Origin: CAYJBH01 sp964370765
GTDB taxonomy: Bacteria > Bacillota > Clostridia > Oscillospirales > Ruminococcaceae
Direction of reading: 5' to 3'
Assembly: GCA_964370765.1 (NCBI GenBank)
Contig: CAYJKW010000045.1
Coordinates: 1 to 17,332, forward strand
Length of the DNA stretch: 17,332 nt
Position numbers and translations under genes: made by a program. Under the pieces are notes generated by a model. That model had not been told where the DNA came from, searched no databases, and saw only the letters and a list, made by a program, of their open reading frames with translations. Of the stretch, positions 7,099 through 15,306 are shown piece by piece (within the stretch, counting starts at the first letter, position 1; the number at the start of each line of letters is the position of its first letter).

Positions 7099-7682
7099 TT
7101 ATTATAAAAGATATTTGTAAAAGGTACGATGATGTTATAGTTTTTGAAAACTATAGTATATTACTTGAAAAAAACAAAATCAACTGTATAATGGGGCAAT
7201 CCGGTAGCGGTAAAACCACGCTAGTACGATTGCTAATGGGGCTTGAACATGCCGATAAAGGTTCTATACAAGGCATAGAAGGGCTGAAAAAAAGCGCAGT
7301 TTTCCAGGAGGATAGGCTGTGTGAAAACCTTGATGTTCTTACTAACATTGTCATGCCACATATTAATAAGGAAAGTTTTAACAAATTTTCTAGATTGCAG
7401 ATAGAGACTGCTCTTGACTGTGTAGATCTATCGGGGTGTAGCGACAAAAAAGTATCTACGCTGTCGGGTGGTATGAAAAGGAGGGTAGCAATACTTCGGG
7501 CTATCCTTGCAGATTATGATTTATTAATATTAGATGAGCCGTTTAAAGAATTGGATGAAAATACAAAGAAACTTAACATAAACTATCTATTAGAAAAAGC
7601 AAAAGGGAAAACAGTCATTTTTATTACACATGATAAATATGAACTAGAACTGATAAAGCCCGATATCTTAGTCCGGCTCTGA
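7095..7682 (+). CDS. Short ABC importer ATPase
   Basis: A 195-residue ATPase that should power the adjacent permease. All catalytic motifs are present: Walker A GQSGSGKTT at 34-42, Q-loop Gln near 71 (VFQEDRL), signature LSGGM at 123-127, Walker B LLILDEP at 143-149 and switch His in FITHD at 179. SsuB/TauB relatives usually run to about 240-260 residues. This one stops soon after the H-loop and lacks the C-terminal helical extension, so it is a minimal nucleotide-binding domain rather than a broken one. Translation is coupled to the permease through ATGA. It is the last gene before the terminator at 7745-7780. Confidence 0.9.
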   Translation: MIIIKDICKRYDDVIVFENYSILLEKNKINCIMGQSGSGKTTLVRLLMGLEHADKGSIQGIEGLKKSAVFQEDRLCENLDVLTNIVMPHINKESFNKFSRLQIETALDCVDLSGCSDKKVSTLSGGMKRRVAILRAILADYDLLILDEPFKELDENTKKLNINYLLEKAKGKTVIFITHDKYELELIKPDILVRL

Positions 7683-7688
7683 TCGGCA

Positions 7689-7705
7689 GTGTTTCTAAGA
7701 AACAC
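7689..7705 (+). other. Small hairpin just after the importer operon
   Basis: GTGTTTC-TAA-GAAACAC is a perfect 7-bp stem with a 3-base loop, 7 bases after the ATPase stop. No U-tract follows, so it is probably a 3' stabilising hairpin rather than a terminator. Confidence 0.45.
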
Positions 7706-7744
7706 CGTTTATCGAACGGACTTGCCGCAACATCTATATCCATT

Positions 7745-7780
7745 AAACAAAACCGATGCGTCATAGCATCGGTTTTGTTT
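7745..7780 (+). terminator. Strong intrinsic terminator, probably bidirectional
   Basis: A perfect 15-bp stem (7745-7759 with 7766-7780) around a 6-base loop. The right arm and following bases read GGTTTTGTTTGTTT, which gives the U-rich tail on the + strand. The arm's A-rich left side gives a U-rich tail on the - strand as well. It lies between convergent genes (importer ATPase and peroxidase) and can serve both. Confidence 0.85.
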
Positions 7781-7860
7781 GTTTATGATAAGGCTTCATT
7801 ATTTAAAGCTCTTGTCATTTTGTTTTTTTCTGTTGGAATTAATGTAGGTTGATTACAAAT

Positions 7861-8409
7861 TTACAGTATCTTTTGTATCGCCTTTTCTAAAATATGTATA
7901 TCATCAACCGGCTCAAATCTTTCTATCACTTCACCATTTTTATCAACTAAAAATTTTGTAAAGTTCCATTTAATATCATCGCTTTTTTCATAATTTTCAT
8001 CCATTTTTAAAAACATATCTTTTAATTTTTCATTTAACGGGTGATTTGGGTTGTTAAAACCTTTAAAGCCCTTTTGTTGCTTTAAGTATTTAAAAAGAGG
8101 GGTTTCGTCTTCGCCGTTTACCTCAATTTTTGAATACATTTCGTAAGGTGTGTTAAAATTCAATTGGCAAAACTCTGTAATTTCAGCGTTTGTTCCCTTT
8201 GCCTGTTCTCCAAACTGGTTGCAAGGGAAATCTAAAATTACAAGGCCCTTAGCACTAAACTTATCATGTAGCTGTTTTAACTCTTCATATTGATAAGTAA
8301 AACCACAGTGCGTAGCGGAGTTTACAATTAAAATAGTCTTGCCGTTAAAGTCTTTCATGCTTTTTAAAGTGCCATCTTTTTGCAATATTTCAAAATCATA
8401 TACATTCAT
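7861..8409 (-). CDS. Glutathione peroxidase family, cysteine type (probably thioredoxin-dependent)
   Basis: A 182-residue cytoplasmic thiol peroxidase that reduces hydrogen peroxide and organic hydroperoxides. The catalytic site is NSATHCGFT with Cys35 where animal enzymes carry selenocysteine. Gln65 in FPCNQF and Trp148/Asn149 in WNFTKF complete the catalytic tetrad. Cys81 in EFCQLNF lies 46 residues after Cys35, the same spacing as the peroxidatic and resolving cysteines of yeast Gpx3, so a disulfide recycled by thioredoxin is likely. GAGGTG 8 bases before the ATG supports the start. It is 86 bp downstream of the large secreted-protein gene with no terminator visible between, so read-through is possible, but the two share no obvious function. 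Confidence 0.95.
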   Translation of the reverse strand: MNVYDFEILQKDGTLKSMKDFNGKTILIVNSATHCGFTYQYEELKQLHDKFSAKGLVILDFPCNQFGEQAKGTNAEITEFCQLNFNTPYEMYSKIEVNGEDETPLFKYLKQQKGFKGFNNPNHPLNEKLKDMFLKMDENYEKSDDIKWNFTKFLVDKNGEVIERFEPVDDIHILEKAIQKIL

Positions 8410-8495
8410 GTTTGTATCACCTCTTTTTTCACATCTTTCTTTTTAGCGCAATATTCACGGAATCACTTTCGGTGTAGCTACATGTTTTCACATTT

Positions 8496-11400
8496 TTATT
8501 TTGCTGTAAACACAATGTCTTGCATTACTGTAATTTCATCACCTGCTTTGTAAGTGTTGCCGTTTGCCATAAATTCGCCCGCACCTACAAACTCGGGTAT
8601 TGTAAATGATACTCCACCATCTTGAGTTTGCACCACGTTAATATTAATATCGTCAAAGGTTAGCTTATGTGTTTTTATTACAGTGATATTGTATATTTCG
8701 TAATTAAGTATTGAGTTGTTTGTCATTTTTGAAGCGTATGAAGTTTCTCCAAGGTTTGTAGCTACAATATCCCATGTGTATTTTGCATTAAACCAAGAAT
8801 GCTTGTAATTCATGCCGCTTATAGTTAAACTATCGTCGCCACTTAATTTTTTCAGGGTGGTGTTTCTTAAGAAGCCTGTGGATGTATGTCCGACTGTAAA
8901 TTCTTCACCAAGCTCCAAAACGATATTGTATTTCGGTGCCATAAACGAGAATAAAGGAACACGGAAATCGCTTGTTTTGTGGTACGATCCCTCGTTGCTT
9001 TCTTCAAACATCGCAACAAAAACGGTATCGTTTTCATAGCTTGTTTTTGTGTCCACAATCTCACCGTTTAAACTCCACCCTTTAAAGTCATAGCCTATGT
9101 TTGCAACGATATCGGGGAACTCCGGAACTGCTGTGCCATCGGTGGATTTTATTGTGTATTTTGTATCGCCGGTTACTATTCCATTTTCAGACATAAAGGT
9201 AAATGTAATTTCTTTGACAACTATAGCTGTTACTGTAACATCGTTTGCCGGCATTAAGAAGGTTGTAGTTATCGCTGTCGCATCTTCAAATTCTACACCA
9301 TCATCCGATTGCCATTCTACAAATACATATCCTTCCGGAATGGTTGCTGTAACGGTCATCTTCTTCAAGTAATTAGCTTCATCTTTTCCGTTTTTAGCCG
9401 TGCCATTTACCACAGTTATTTTATATTTAGTGGGTGCTTGTACCTCTATTTCAAATAAAACTTCAAAGTCAGAGCCATCCTGCGCACCATTCAAAACACT
9501 TGCCTTAATTGTTGCTGTACCACTTGTTTTGGTGTTAAGAATATTGTTTTCAATTGTTGCACCTGTTGTACCGGCATCTTCAACAGTGTAAACCACTGTT
9601 TTGTTTGTTGCGTTATCAGGTGTAACCTGTGCTATTAGCTCAAAGCTTTCGCCAACAGTAGTAATTTTATTTTGCATAGTGATATCTGTTACATAAACAT
9701 CTGTTACAGCTTTAATGCTGCCTGTAGCAACAAACTCATCAATAGCAATATGTCCATAAGGTGTGCCTTTAGATTGATCTATGCCCCTTGAGTAAACTGC
9801 CCTTATATACCTTGCATCTACAGGCTCTTGTAAACTTGTTTGTGCGATTATTTCTCTTCTTACGGCACCTGCTTGGTTAGAGGCTACATCGCTGTAACCG
9901 CTTGCATCTGCGTAAAGCGTCCAATTTTCGCCATCTTCTGATATTTCGAATTTCACAGAATCAGCAGAGCTTATGCCCCAGCTTACCAGGTGATAAAAAT
10001 CGAGTGACATGCCTGTTATTTCATACATACCGTTTAAATCAGCGGTTAAGGTATATACATCGTTTGCACTTTCAACTGTATCACCTAAAGCAAGTGCGAT
10101 TAACGGATTACTCTCGCTGTTAATTAGCCAATTATCTGCATATACGCCATCGGCTAATTTTGGTAAAAGCGCTTGTAATGAAGCAAGTTTTGTTTCACCA
10201 GCCTCTGATGGGCTTTGCATTTCTAAGGTGAATGTAGCATTTGATAATATATTTTCTCCCTCAGGTGGTGTAGTAATTTTACTACCTGTAACTACAAATT
10301 CATCAAAACCAATATGTCCGTATGAAGCATCATTAGCAGGGTTAATGTCACGAATGAAGCTTGCTCGCACATATTTTGCTGTTACAGGCTGTGTGCGTGC
10401 AATAAAATCATATCTTGAAGCAGCTTCTTGTAAAGTAGGCTGTGTTTTGTTATATGAACTGGCTATTGCATATTCACTCCATGTGACACCATCCATAGAT
10501 ACTTCAAAAGTTACATCTGTCGGCGCACCTATGCCCCAGCTTGCAAGATGATAAAAATCAAGCGACATTCCATTTATATCATAAGTGCCGTTTAAATCAG
10601 CAGTTATGGTGTATCCGTCATTTCCATTTCCGACAGTGTCTTTTTGCTCAAATGATAACATCGGTTTATCGGCAGCGTTAACGCTCCAAGTTTCGGCATA
10701 TAAGCCGTCTGTCAGTTTATCTGTTAACTCGTTTATAACGGCTAATTTTGCATTGCCTGAATCACTTGGGTTTTGCATATCAATTGTTATATTTGCATCC
10801 TGAAGTATATTTTCGCCGCTAAGTGGGCTTATAGCAACATCACCTGTGGCAATAAATTCATCAAACGCAACATAAGCATATGGTACTACAGGGTTTTTGC
10901 TGTTATCGGGTGCACGCTCAAAACTTGCACGTATATATTGTGCCTCTACCTGTGTATCTGTTCTTGCAATAAAATCACGTCTTTGTGCACTTGCTTGCTC
11001 TGTGGGGGTTGCCTCAGCATAGTCCGAAGCTACTAAATACTCACTCCAGGTTATGCCATCCATAGAGGTTTCAAACTTAACCGCAGCGGGTGAACTGATA
11101 CCCCAACTTGGTATGTGATAAGTGTCTAGCGATATTCCACTAATCTTATAAACATTATCCAATTTTGCAGTTATTGTGTATGTAGTGTTGGCTAGGTCTT
11201 CTGTATCACCTTGAATGAATGACAGAAGCGCACTATTAGAATCAGAACTGATATTGGACCAATTTTGTGCATATAAACCATCGGTTAAAACGTCTACTGC
11301 ACCGTTAACAATGTCAAGCTTTGTGTTTCCGTCGCTGCTTGGGTTTTGCATATCAACTGTTATGTTTGCATCTTGAAGTATGTTTTCACCGGTTAATGGT

Positions 11401-13295
11401 TTTGGAGCCGATTTAACTTCCAAATCATTAATTGCAAGATATGCCAAATCGTAATATTCACGACGGTCGGCATCGTTTACCGCCATATTGTGCGGATCCC
11501 ATGTTCCAAGATACCACGCTTGCGGTGCTTGACCATAAGCTAAGGCATTTTGACTGCTTTGGGTTAAGTATTCGACCGATTTATCAATTAAATTAGAGGA
11601 ATATTCCATCTCTATGCCAAGGCCATAGCGCTTTGCTAAATCAGCTGCAGCATTAAGCTGGTTGCTTTGTTGGAACTGGAATACATAGTTTGGTTGCATG
11701 ATAGCATAGTCAAAACCAAATTGTTTCCATTTATTAAAACCTTCGGCTTGATAAAAAGGTATCCAATAACTGTAATATTTAGCCGCACCATCTTCAAGTG
11801 CGATATAATCTACTAAAGCGTTAAATATTTTTGCTGTTTCATCGGCAAGTGGGTCTTCACTTAAAACAACAGATTCAGCATAATGGTAAAAGCCATCAAA
11901 AACAACATCAGGGTTTTGTGCCTTAACTGCGTTCCACATGCTTAAAGCTTCACGCATATACCAATACATTACACTTGCCCTGTTAGAAAGTGTCTCAAGT
12001 CCTGAAACCTCAGAAGAACCCGCAAGAGAGATGTCGCTTTTTGCGCCACCTTTTGTAAAGATATAGTTACCATTTTCGTCAACACTTACACTAATTGTTT
12101 CATCGAGAGAGCCCCAATTGGTAATCTGATCAAGCCTTGTTGGCACTGAAATTTGCAACTTAACTTTATGGTTATCTATTAATTCCTGTGTTAGCCCATT
12201 TTCAGAGTTTGGTGTTAACTCTTGTTTTGCCTGTGTTATTGCAGGTTGAAGTTGTGATAAATTTGCAGGGGCACCATCGACAGTATAATTAAACCAATGG
12301 TTTAATATGTCTTGCCAGTCTTGCTTTGTATCAGATGGCCCACCTGTCATATCAACACTGTGCGGAAGTATGGTTATTGCATCAAAAAGCCAATCTTTAG
12401 CAACGCCGGAAGTATCAACATATGCAACCGCAGATTTAAACTCCTCCATTGTCTTGTGTGTAACAAGAACCTCGCTGCTGCTTGATTGTGGTGCAAAGCC
12501 CATATATGCAAGGAAAATATCACTTACACCGCCACTTTGCTCAAATGTAGGGTATGCGTTAACGTCGGGAATATGTTCCTCGGAGTCTCCCGGCAATGGG
12601 TTTGCTGTTTCGGATGCACCCATATTGCCAAAAACTTCGAATTCGTCGATAAACACATGGACCGCTACGTCAAACTTAAGCTTGATATAACGTGCATTAT
12701 AATTTACGCCTGAAACTTTTAATGTATATTGGTTAAGGTGTTCGCCCTCAACATTGCTGATAAGCGCGACTTCATCTGTTGCTTCTGATGGGGTTATTTC
12801 GTCTATTAAGTAATAATTAATTCCATCATCAGATAATAAAAATGATGTGCTTGTGGGCAATTCTATGCCATAGTTGCCGCCTGCAACATGCAAAATCATG
12901 TCATTTATATTTGCAACTTCACCAAGGTCGATTATTACCTCGCGTCCAACGCTTCGATAAAGGTTAATCCACTTAGCACGAGAGGCGTCCGGTGTTTCCC
13001 ATGTGGAAGACACCCAGTTATCTTCAAGTGTGTTATGCGGTTCATCTCGCATTTTAACGCCATCGGTTAAACGTGAAAGGCTAGCGTTTTCAACATCGCT
13101 TACCGTTTGTGAAAGCCCCGGGTAGATTAACGTTGCATCTCCGGTGAAGTTCCAGCTGCTGACAGCCTTGTTTAAAACTAAATTTGTTTTGGTTTCCTGT
13201 GCGAAAGCTGAAAAGCTAAAACAGTTCACCAAGAGCACTACGACTAACATAAACGCTAAAACTACTTTGCAACTCGGTTTTTTCAGTAATAACAT
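8496..13295 (-). CDS. Large secreted protein with DUF4855-like and tandem discoidin-like domains
   Basis: A 1599-residue exported protein. A Sec signal peptide (hydrophobic core VVLAFMLVVVLLVNCFSFS) ends near AFA-QE at about residue 32. A discoidin (F5/8 C)-like domain covers about 35-222 (LVLNKAVSSW, REVIIDLGE, ARYIKLKF, IDEFEVFG). A DUF4855-like domain covers about 247-625, with IFLAYMGF, DVVFDGFYHYAE, YWIPFYQAEGFNKWKQFGFD, MQPNYVF and GLGIEMEYS. Carboxylates D467, E474, E562 and E564 are active-site candidates if it is a glycosidase-like barrel. Three tandem discoidin-like repeats follow (634-1193), then a Big_2 Ig-like domain (about 1197-1287), two InlB-type repeats (about 1290-1432) and an unrecognised C-terminal region. 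There is no LPXTG signal, membrane anchor or SLH domain. GGAGGAG precedes the ATG. Likely a polysaccharide- or glycan-binding and possibly degrading protein; enzymatic activity is inferred. Confidence 0.85.
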   Translation of the reverse strand: MLLLKKPSCKVVLAFMLVVVLLVNCFSFSAFAQETKTNLVLNKAVSSWNFTGDATLIYPGLSQTVSDVENASLSRLTDGVKMRDEPHNTLEDNWVSSTWETPDASRAKWINLYRSVGREVIIDLGEVANINDMILHVAGGNYGIELPTSTSFLLSDDGINYYLIDEITPSEATDEVALISNVEGEHLNQYTLKVSGVNYNARYIKLKFDVAVHVFIDEFEVFGNMGASETANPLPGDSEEHIPDVNAYPTFEQSGGVSDIFLAYMGFAPQSSSSEVLVTHKTMEEFKSAVAYVDTSGVAKDWLFDAITILPHSVDMTGGPSDTKQDWQDILNHWFNYTVDGAPANLSQLQPAITQAKQELTPNSENGLTQELIDNHKVKLQISVPTRLDQITNWGSLDETISVSVDENGNYIFTKGGAKSDISLAGSSEVSGLETLSNRASVMYWYMREALSMWNAVKAQNPDVVFDGFYHYAESVVLSEDPLADETAKIFNALVDYIALEDGAAKYYSYWIPFYQAEGFNKWKQFGFDYAIMQPNYVFQFQQSNQLNAAADLAKRYGLGIEMEYSSNLIDKSVEYLTQSSQNALAYGQAPQAWYLGTWDPHNMAVNDADRREYYDLAYLAINDLEVKSAPKPLTGENILQDANITVDMQNPSSDGNTKLDIVNGAVDVLTDGLYAQNWSNISSDSNSALLSFIQGDTEDLANTTYTITAKLDNVYKISGISLDTYHIPSWGISSPAAVKFETSMDGITWSEYLVASDYAEATPTEQASAQRRDFIARTDTQVEAQYIRASFERAPDNSKNPVVPYAYVAFDEFIATGDVAISPLSGENILQDANITIDMQNPSDSGNAKLAVINELTDKLTDGLYAETWSVNAADKPMLSFEQKDTVGNGNDGYTITADLNGTYDINGMSLDFYHLASWGIGAPTDVTFEVSMDGVTWSEYAIASSYNKTQPTLQEAASRYDFIARTQPVTAKYVRASFIRDINPANDASYGHIGFDEFVVTGSKITTPPEGENILSNATFTLEMQSPSEAGETKLASLQALLPKLADGVYADNWLINSESNPLIALALGDTVESANDVYTLTADLNGMYEITGMSLDFYHLVSWGISSADSVKFEISEDGENWTLYADASGYSDVASNQAGAVRREIIAQTSLQEPVDARYIRAVYSRGIDQSKGTPYGHIAIDEFVATGSIKAVTDVYVTDITMQNKITTVGESFELIAQVTPDNATNKTVVYTVEDAGTTGATIENNILNTKTSGTATIKASVLNGAQDGSDFEVLFEIEVQAPTKYKITVVNGTAKNGKDEANYLKKMTVTATIPEGYVFVEWQSDDGVEFEDATAITTTFLMPANDVTVTAIVVKEITFTFMSENGIVTGDTKYTIKSTDGTAVPEFPDIVANIGYDFKGWSLNGEIVDTKTSYENDTVFVAMFEESNEGSYHKTSDFRVPLFSFMAPKYNIVLELGEEFTVGHTSTGFLRNTTLKKLSGDDSLTISGMNYKHSWFNAKYTWDIVATNLGETSYASKMTNNSILNYEIYNITVIKTHKLTFDDININVVQTQDGGVSFTIPEFVGAGEFMANGNTYKAGDEITVMQDIVFTAK
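9717..10265 (-). repeat. Discoidin-like repeat 3 (residues 1011-1193)
   Basis: Begins PEGENILSNATFTLEMQSPS and ends IDEFVATGS. It is the most diverged unit at its start, but LDFYHLVSWGIS and the closing strand match unit 2 closely. Confidence 0.85.
10266..10823 (-). repeat. Discoidin-like repeat 2 (residues 825-1010)
   Basis: Begins LSGENILQDANITIDMQNPS and ends FDEFVVTGSKITTPP. Shares LTDGLYAETW, LDFYHLASWGIG, MDGVTWSEY and YDFIART with unit 1. Confidence 0.85.
10824..11396 (-). repeat. Discoidin-like repeat 1 (residues 634-824)
   Basis: Begins LTGENILQDANITVDMQNPS and ends FDEFIATGDVAISP. Internal landmarks shared with the next two units are LTDGLYA, the WGIS motif, MDGITWSEY and RRDFIART. 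The unit length is about 190 residues. The start of this unit is also nearly identical to repeat 2 at DNA level (around 11341-11391 versus 10769-10817), which suggests a fairly recent duplication. Confidence 0.85.
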
Positions 13296-13659
13296 ATAAC
13301 TTCTCCTCCATCAAACTAATAAAAACATTTTAACAATTTTAAAACAAAAAAACTTGTATTATTGTTCAATTTTTTAGGATTACTTAACTTAAATGTAGAC
13401 AATATGTCAAAGAATCGGATGCAAAGGATGTGGTTAAGAAAGCAAAAGTACCTGCTTTTAAAGTTTTTAAAGGAGTCAATAGTTTAGTGGGTATCTGTCG
13501 TTTTATGTATCTGCAAAAAAGCCGTCGCAAACTAAACGTAGTTTGCGACGGCTGGTGTATCATAGGAAATTCAAAATCCTGATCTTCGCACGGCAATGTG
13601 ATGCGCTGGCGAGCCATCGGTAAAGCAGCCCTTTATCAGATATCTTTAAATTAAGGCTA
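13296..13659. other. Gene-free stretch between the secreted protein and a surface-protein remnant
   Basis: About 364 bp. It holds the ribosome binding site of the secreted-protein gene (GGAGGAG read on the - strand, near 13303-13311), A+T-rich DNA up to about 13400 that should contain that gene's promoter (I see no convincing -35/-10 pair), and the terminator at 13521-13552. A 77-codon open frame crosses the hairpin but has no other sign of coding. Confidence 0.6.
13515..13552 (-). terminator. Strong intrinsic terminator reading leftwards
   Basis: A perfect 14-bp stem (GCCGTCGCAAACTA at 13521-13534 with its complement at 13539-13552), AACG loop, and six A residues at 13515-13520 that give a U-tract on the - strand. 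It ends - strand transcription arriving from the remnant or the efflux operon, before the secreted-protein gene's own promoter. Confidence 0.88.
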
Positions 13660-13932
13660 TTATCGCTGTTTTGTGTTTTCCTCTGTTGCATTAGTGTAAG
13701 CACCCGTAAGTGGAGAAATTGCAGGGTCGAATGCCTGTGGGCTATCTGTGCCAGTGGATGGTGTAGCGGTTATAAAAAACTCAGCTGTTGCTGTGCCTGT
13801 CGTACTCACAATGCTAATCATGTGCCGCCCTGCTGACAATGTCTGTGTAAACTCGCTGCTTAATGTTGCGATTGTGCTACCTCTTATTACCGTCACATAT
13901 TTTGGATCTACCGGCTTGTTATCTACCAGCAT
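13660..13932 (-). pseudogene. Remnant of a surface protein with an X2/Ig-like domain
   Basis: A 90-codon frame starting LVDNKPVDPKYVTVIRGST and continuing SAGRHMISIVSTTGTATAEF. This matches the second half of a small beta-sandwich repeat common in clostridial secreted proteins (pattern VDGK.VD..NYTV..GST..TL...L.TLS.G.HT..I.S..G.AT..F). The first strands of the domain are missing. An in-frame TGA lies at 13942-13944, four codons upstream of the ATG, and no ribosome binding site is present. A short Ser/Thr/Pro tail follows and no membrane anchor is reached. The simplest reading is the decayed 3' end of a larger gene whose 5' part has been lost. A small expressed protein is unlikely. Confidence 0.55.
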
Positions 13933-14058
13933 TTGTATATATCATCTATCGATTGCTTTCCTATGATTACCAACTAATTAAGCTGTCATAACCTATAAGC
14001 TAATTTCAGTTTGTGTATTTGAACTATCGCTCAGTTCAATACGTATGGTGAAAACAAA

Positions 14059-15306
14059 TTAGGAGTGAAAGGCCTCCTGTTTTTTATATATGTTTTTTGC
14101 GGCTACTAACAAAATAACTGTCACGAACAGGGTAAAGATACTGATTGCGTATGGTGGCATTAACGATATACTAAACACAGAATATATCTCGTACAATTTC
14201 AGCAATGAGTCTGATTCCAAGATGTTTATCGGAAATAAATTATTGATATTGTTAATAGTTACTGGTGTCTCGCTTTCGGGGAAGAATAGAGGGGCTAAAA
14301 AGATTACCGTCACAGGTACGACAACTAAAAAGTTATTTTTTGCAACTGTAGAGATAAACAAACTCAGCATCATTATTAAGATATATGCAAGATAAGCGAT
14401 ACCCATAATAGCAAAGTATGCCTCTAACACCGTCAAATCATATGGCGACATAAAGTAGGCGATCATAACCTGAATACTTGCGTCCCACCCGTCTGCACCA
14501 AACACAAACAGGTAAAGCAAGGTCATCAGCAATATGCCGGCGGCAAACAAAATCGTAGCAAACAGCATGCTTGCGATGATTTTTGAGGTAAAAAGCAGTT
14601 TTTTACCGTGCCGTGTTGAAAAAATAATCGAGTTCATTTTCGTTTGATTTTCATTTGAAAAAACAGGCGATATACAGACTAGCATTATAAAGGTAACCAG
14701 CACCAAAACGAAGTAATAGTTATCGAACAGCTGCATCCAACCGTTATAATAATCGTAATAAAAAGGGCCTAACGCACTGTTAAGCGAACTAAAAATCGAT
14801 AGATGTTCATCGTCAAAACTTGTGTCTTGCGATGTGATTTCTTGTATCTTTGCCTCCCTGTTGCTATAAAACATAGCACCGGCACCGCTTGATATGCCAT
14901 TTATTGCATAGTAGTTATATGCAGAACCGGGCGGTGCATACGCCTTTGCTATCATGTTGTTGATATCGCTATAACGGTACCAATCGGCAAAAGCCTCGTT
15001 TGTGAGAGTTCCGTCGGAGGTAACATTTCTCGCATCACCTAGCAGCCCGTAATAATATTCTATAGCACCGTCTATTGTGTCGGACGTTATTTCTCCTGTC
15101 AAACCTGCCGCTATTTCTTGTGATCTCTTTATTGCCGCTGTGCCCTCAAGGTCGTTTCCATTTTCATCATACGAGTGATACTGTGAAAACGACATATACA
15201 CAAAAAAGATACTTGCGAGAATTATCCCGAAAACACCGATATAAAACGCCGGAGTCCTTACAATTTTTCCCAGCTCAAACGCTACTAAGGTCTTTATGTT
15301 TCTCAT
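14059..15306 (-). CDS. ABC-2-type transporter permease
   Basis: A 415-residue membrane protein. One helix near the N-terminus (TPAFYIGVFGIILASIFFVYM, about 18-38) is followed by a long extracytoplasmic loop of roughly 160 residues, then about five more helices from residue 200 on, including YFVLVLVTFIMLVCISPVF and FLVVVPVTVIFLAPLFF. This layout is typical of ABC-2 exporter permeases with a large loop after helix 1. Its ATG overlaps the stop of the ATPase gene (ATGA), with GAGGGAG upstream. It should form the membrane part of an exporter with that ATPase. Cargo could be a peptide, antibiotic or lipid; nothing here decides it. It is the last gene of the sigma-factor operon. Confidence 0.82.
   Translation of the reverse strand: MRNIKTLVAFELGKIVRTPAFYIGVFGIILASIFFVYMSFSQYHSYDENGNDLEGTAAIKRSQEIAAGLTGEITSDTIDGAIEYYYGLLGDARNVTSDGTLTNEAFADWYRYSDINNMIAKAYAPPGSAYNYYAINGISSGAGAMFYSNREAKIQEITSQDTSFDDEHLSIFSSLNSALGPFYYDYYNGWMQLFDNYYFVLVLVTFIMLVCISPVFSNENQTKMNSIIFSTRHGKKLLFTSKIIASMLFATILFAAGILLMTLLYLFVFGADGWDASIQVMIAYFMSPYDLTVLEAYFAIMGIAYLAYILIMMLSLFISTVAKNNFLVVVPVTVIFLAPLFFPESETPVTINNINNLFPINILESDSLLKLYEIYSVFSISLMPPYAISIFTLFVTVILLVAAKNIYKKQEAFHS

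Noticed and set aside
8473..8482. Palindrome TGTAGCTACA between the secreted-protein and peroxidase genes
   Set aside because: A 10-bp palindrome without spacer or flanking promoter elements is easily due to chance.
10009..10551. 180-codon open frame on the + strand
   Set aside because: It is antisense to the repeat region of the large secreted protein. Its length reflects the repeat composition, and no start signal precedes it.
9717..11396. CRISPR array or DNA-level satellite
   Set aside because: The repeats are long (about 560 bp), in frame and diverged. They are protein domain duplications.
13384..13617. 77-codon open frame on the - strand
   Set aside because: It runs through the terminator hairpin and U-tract, has no ribosome binding site that I can see, and its predicted protein has no recognisable domain.
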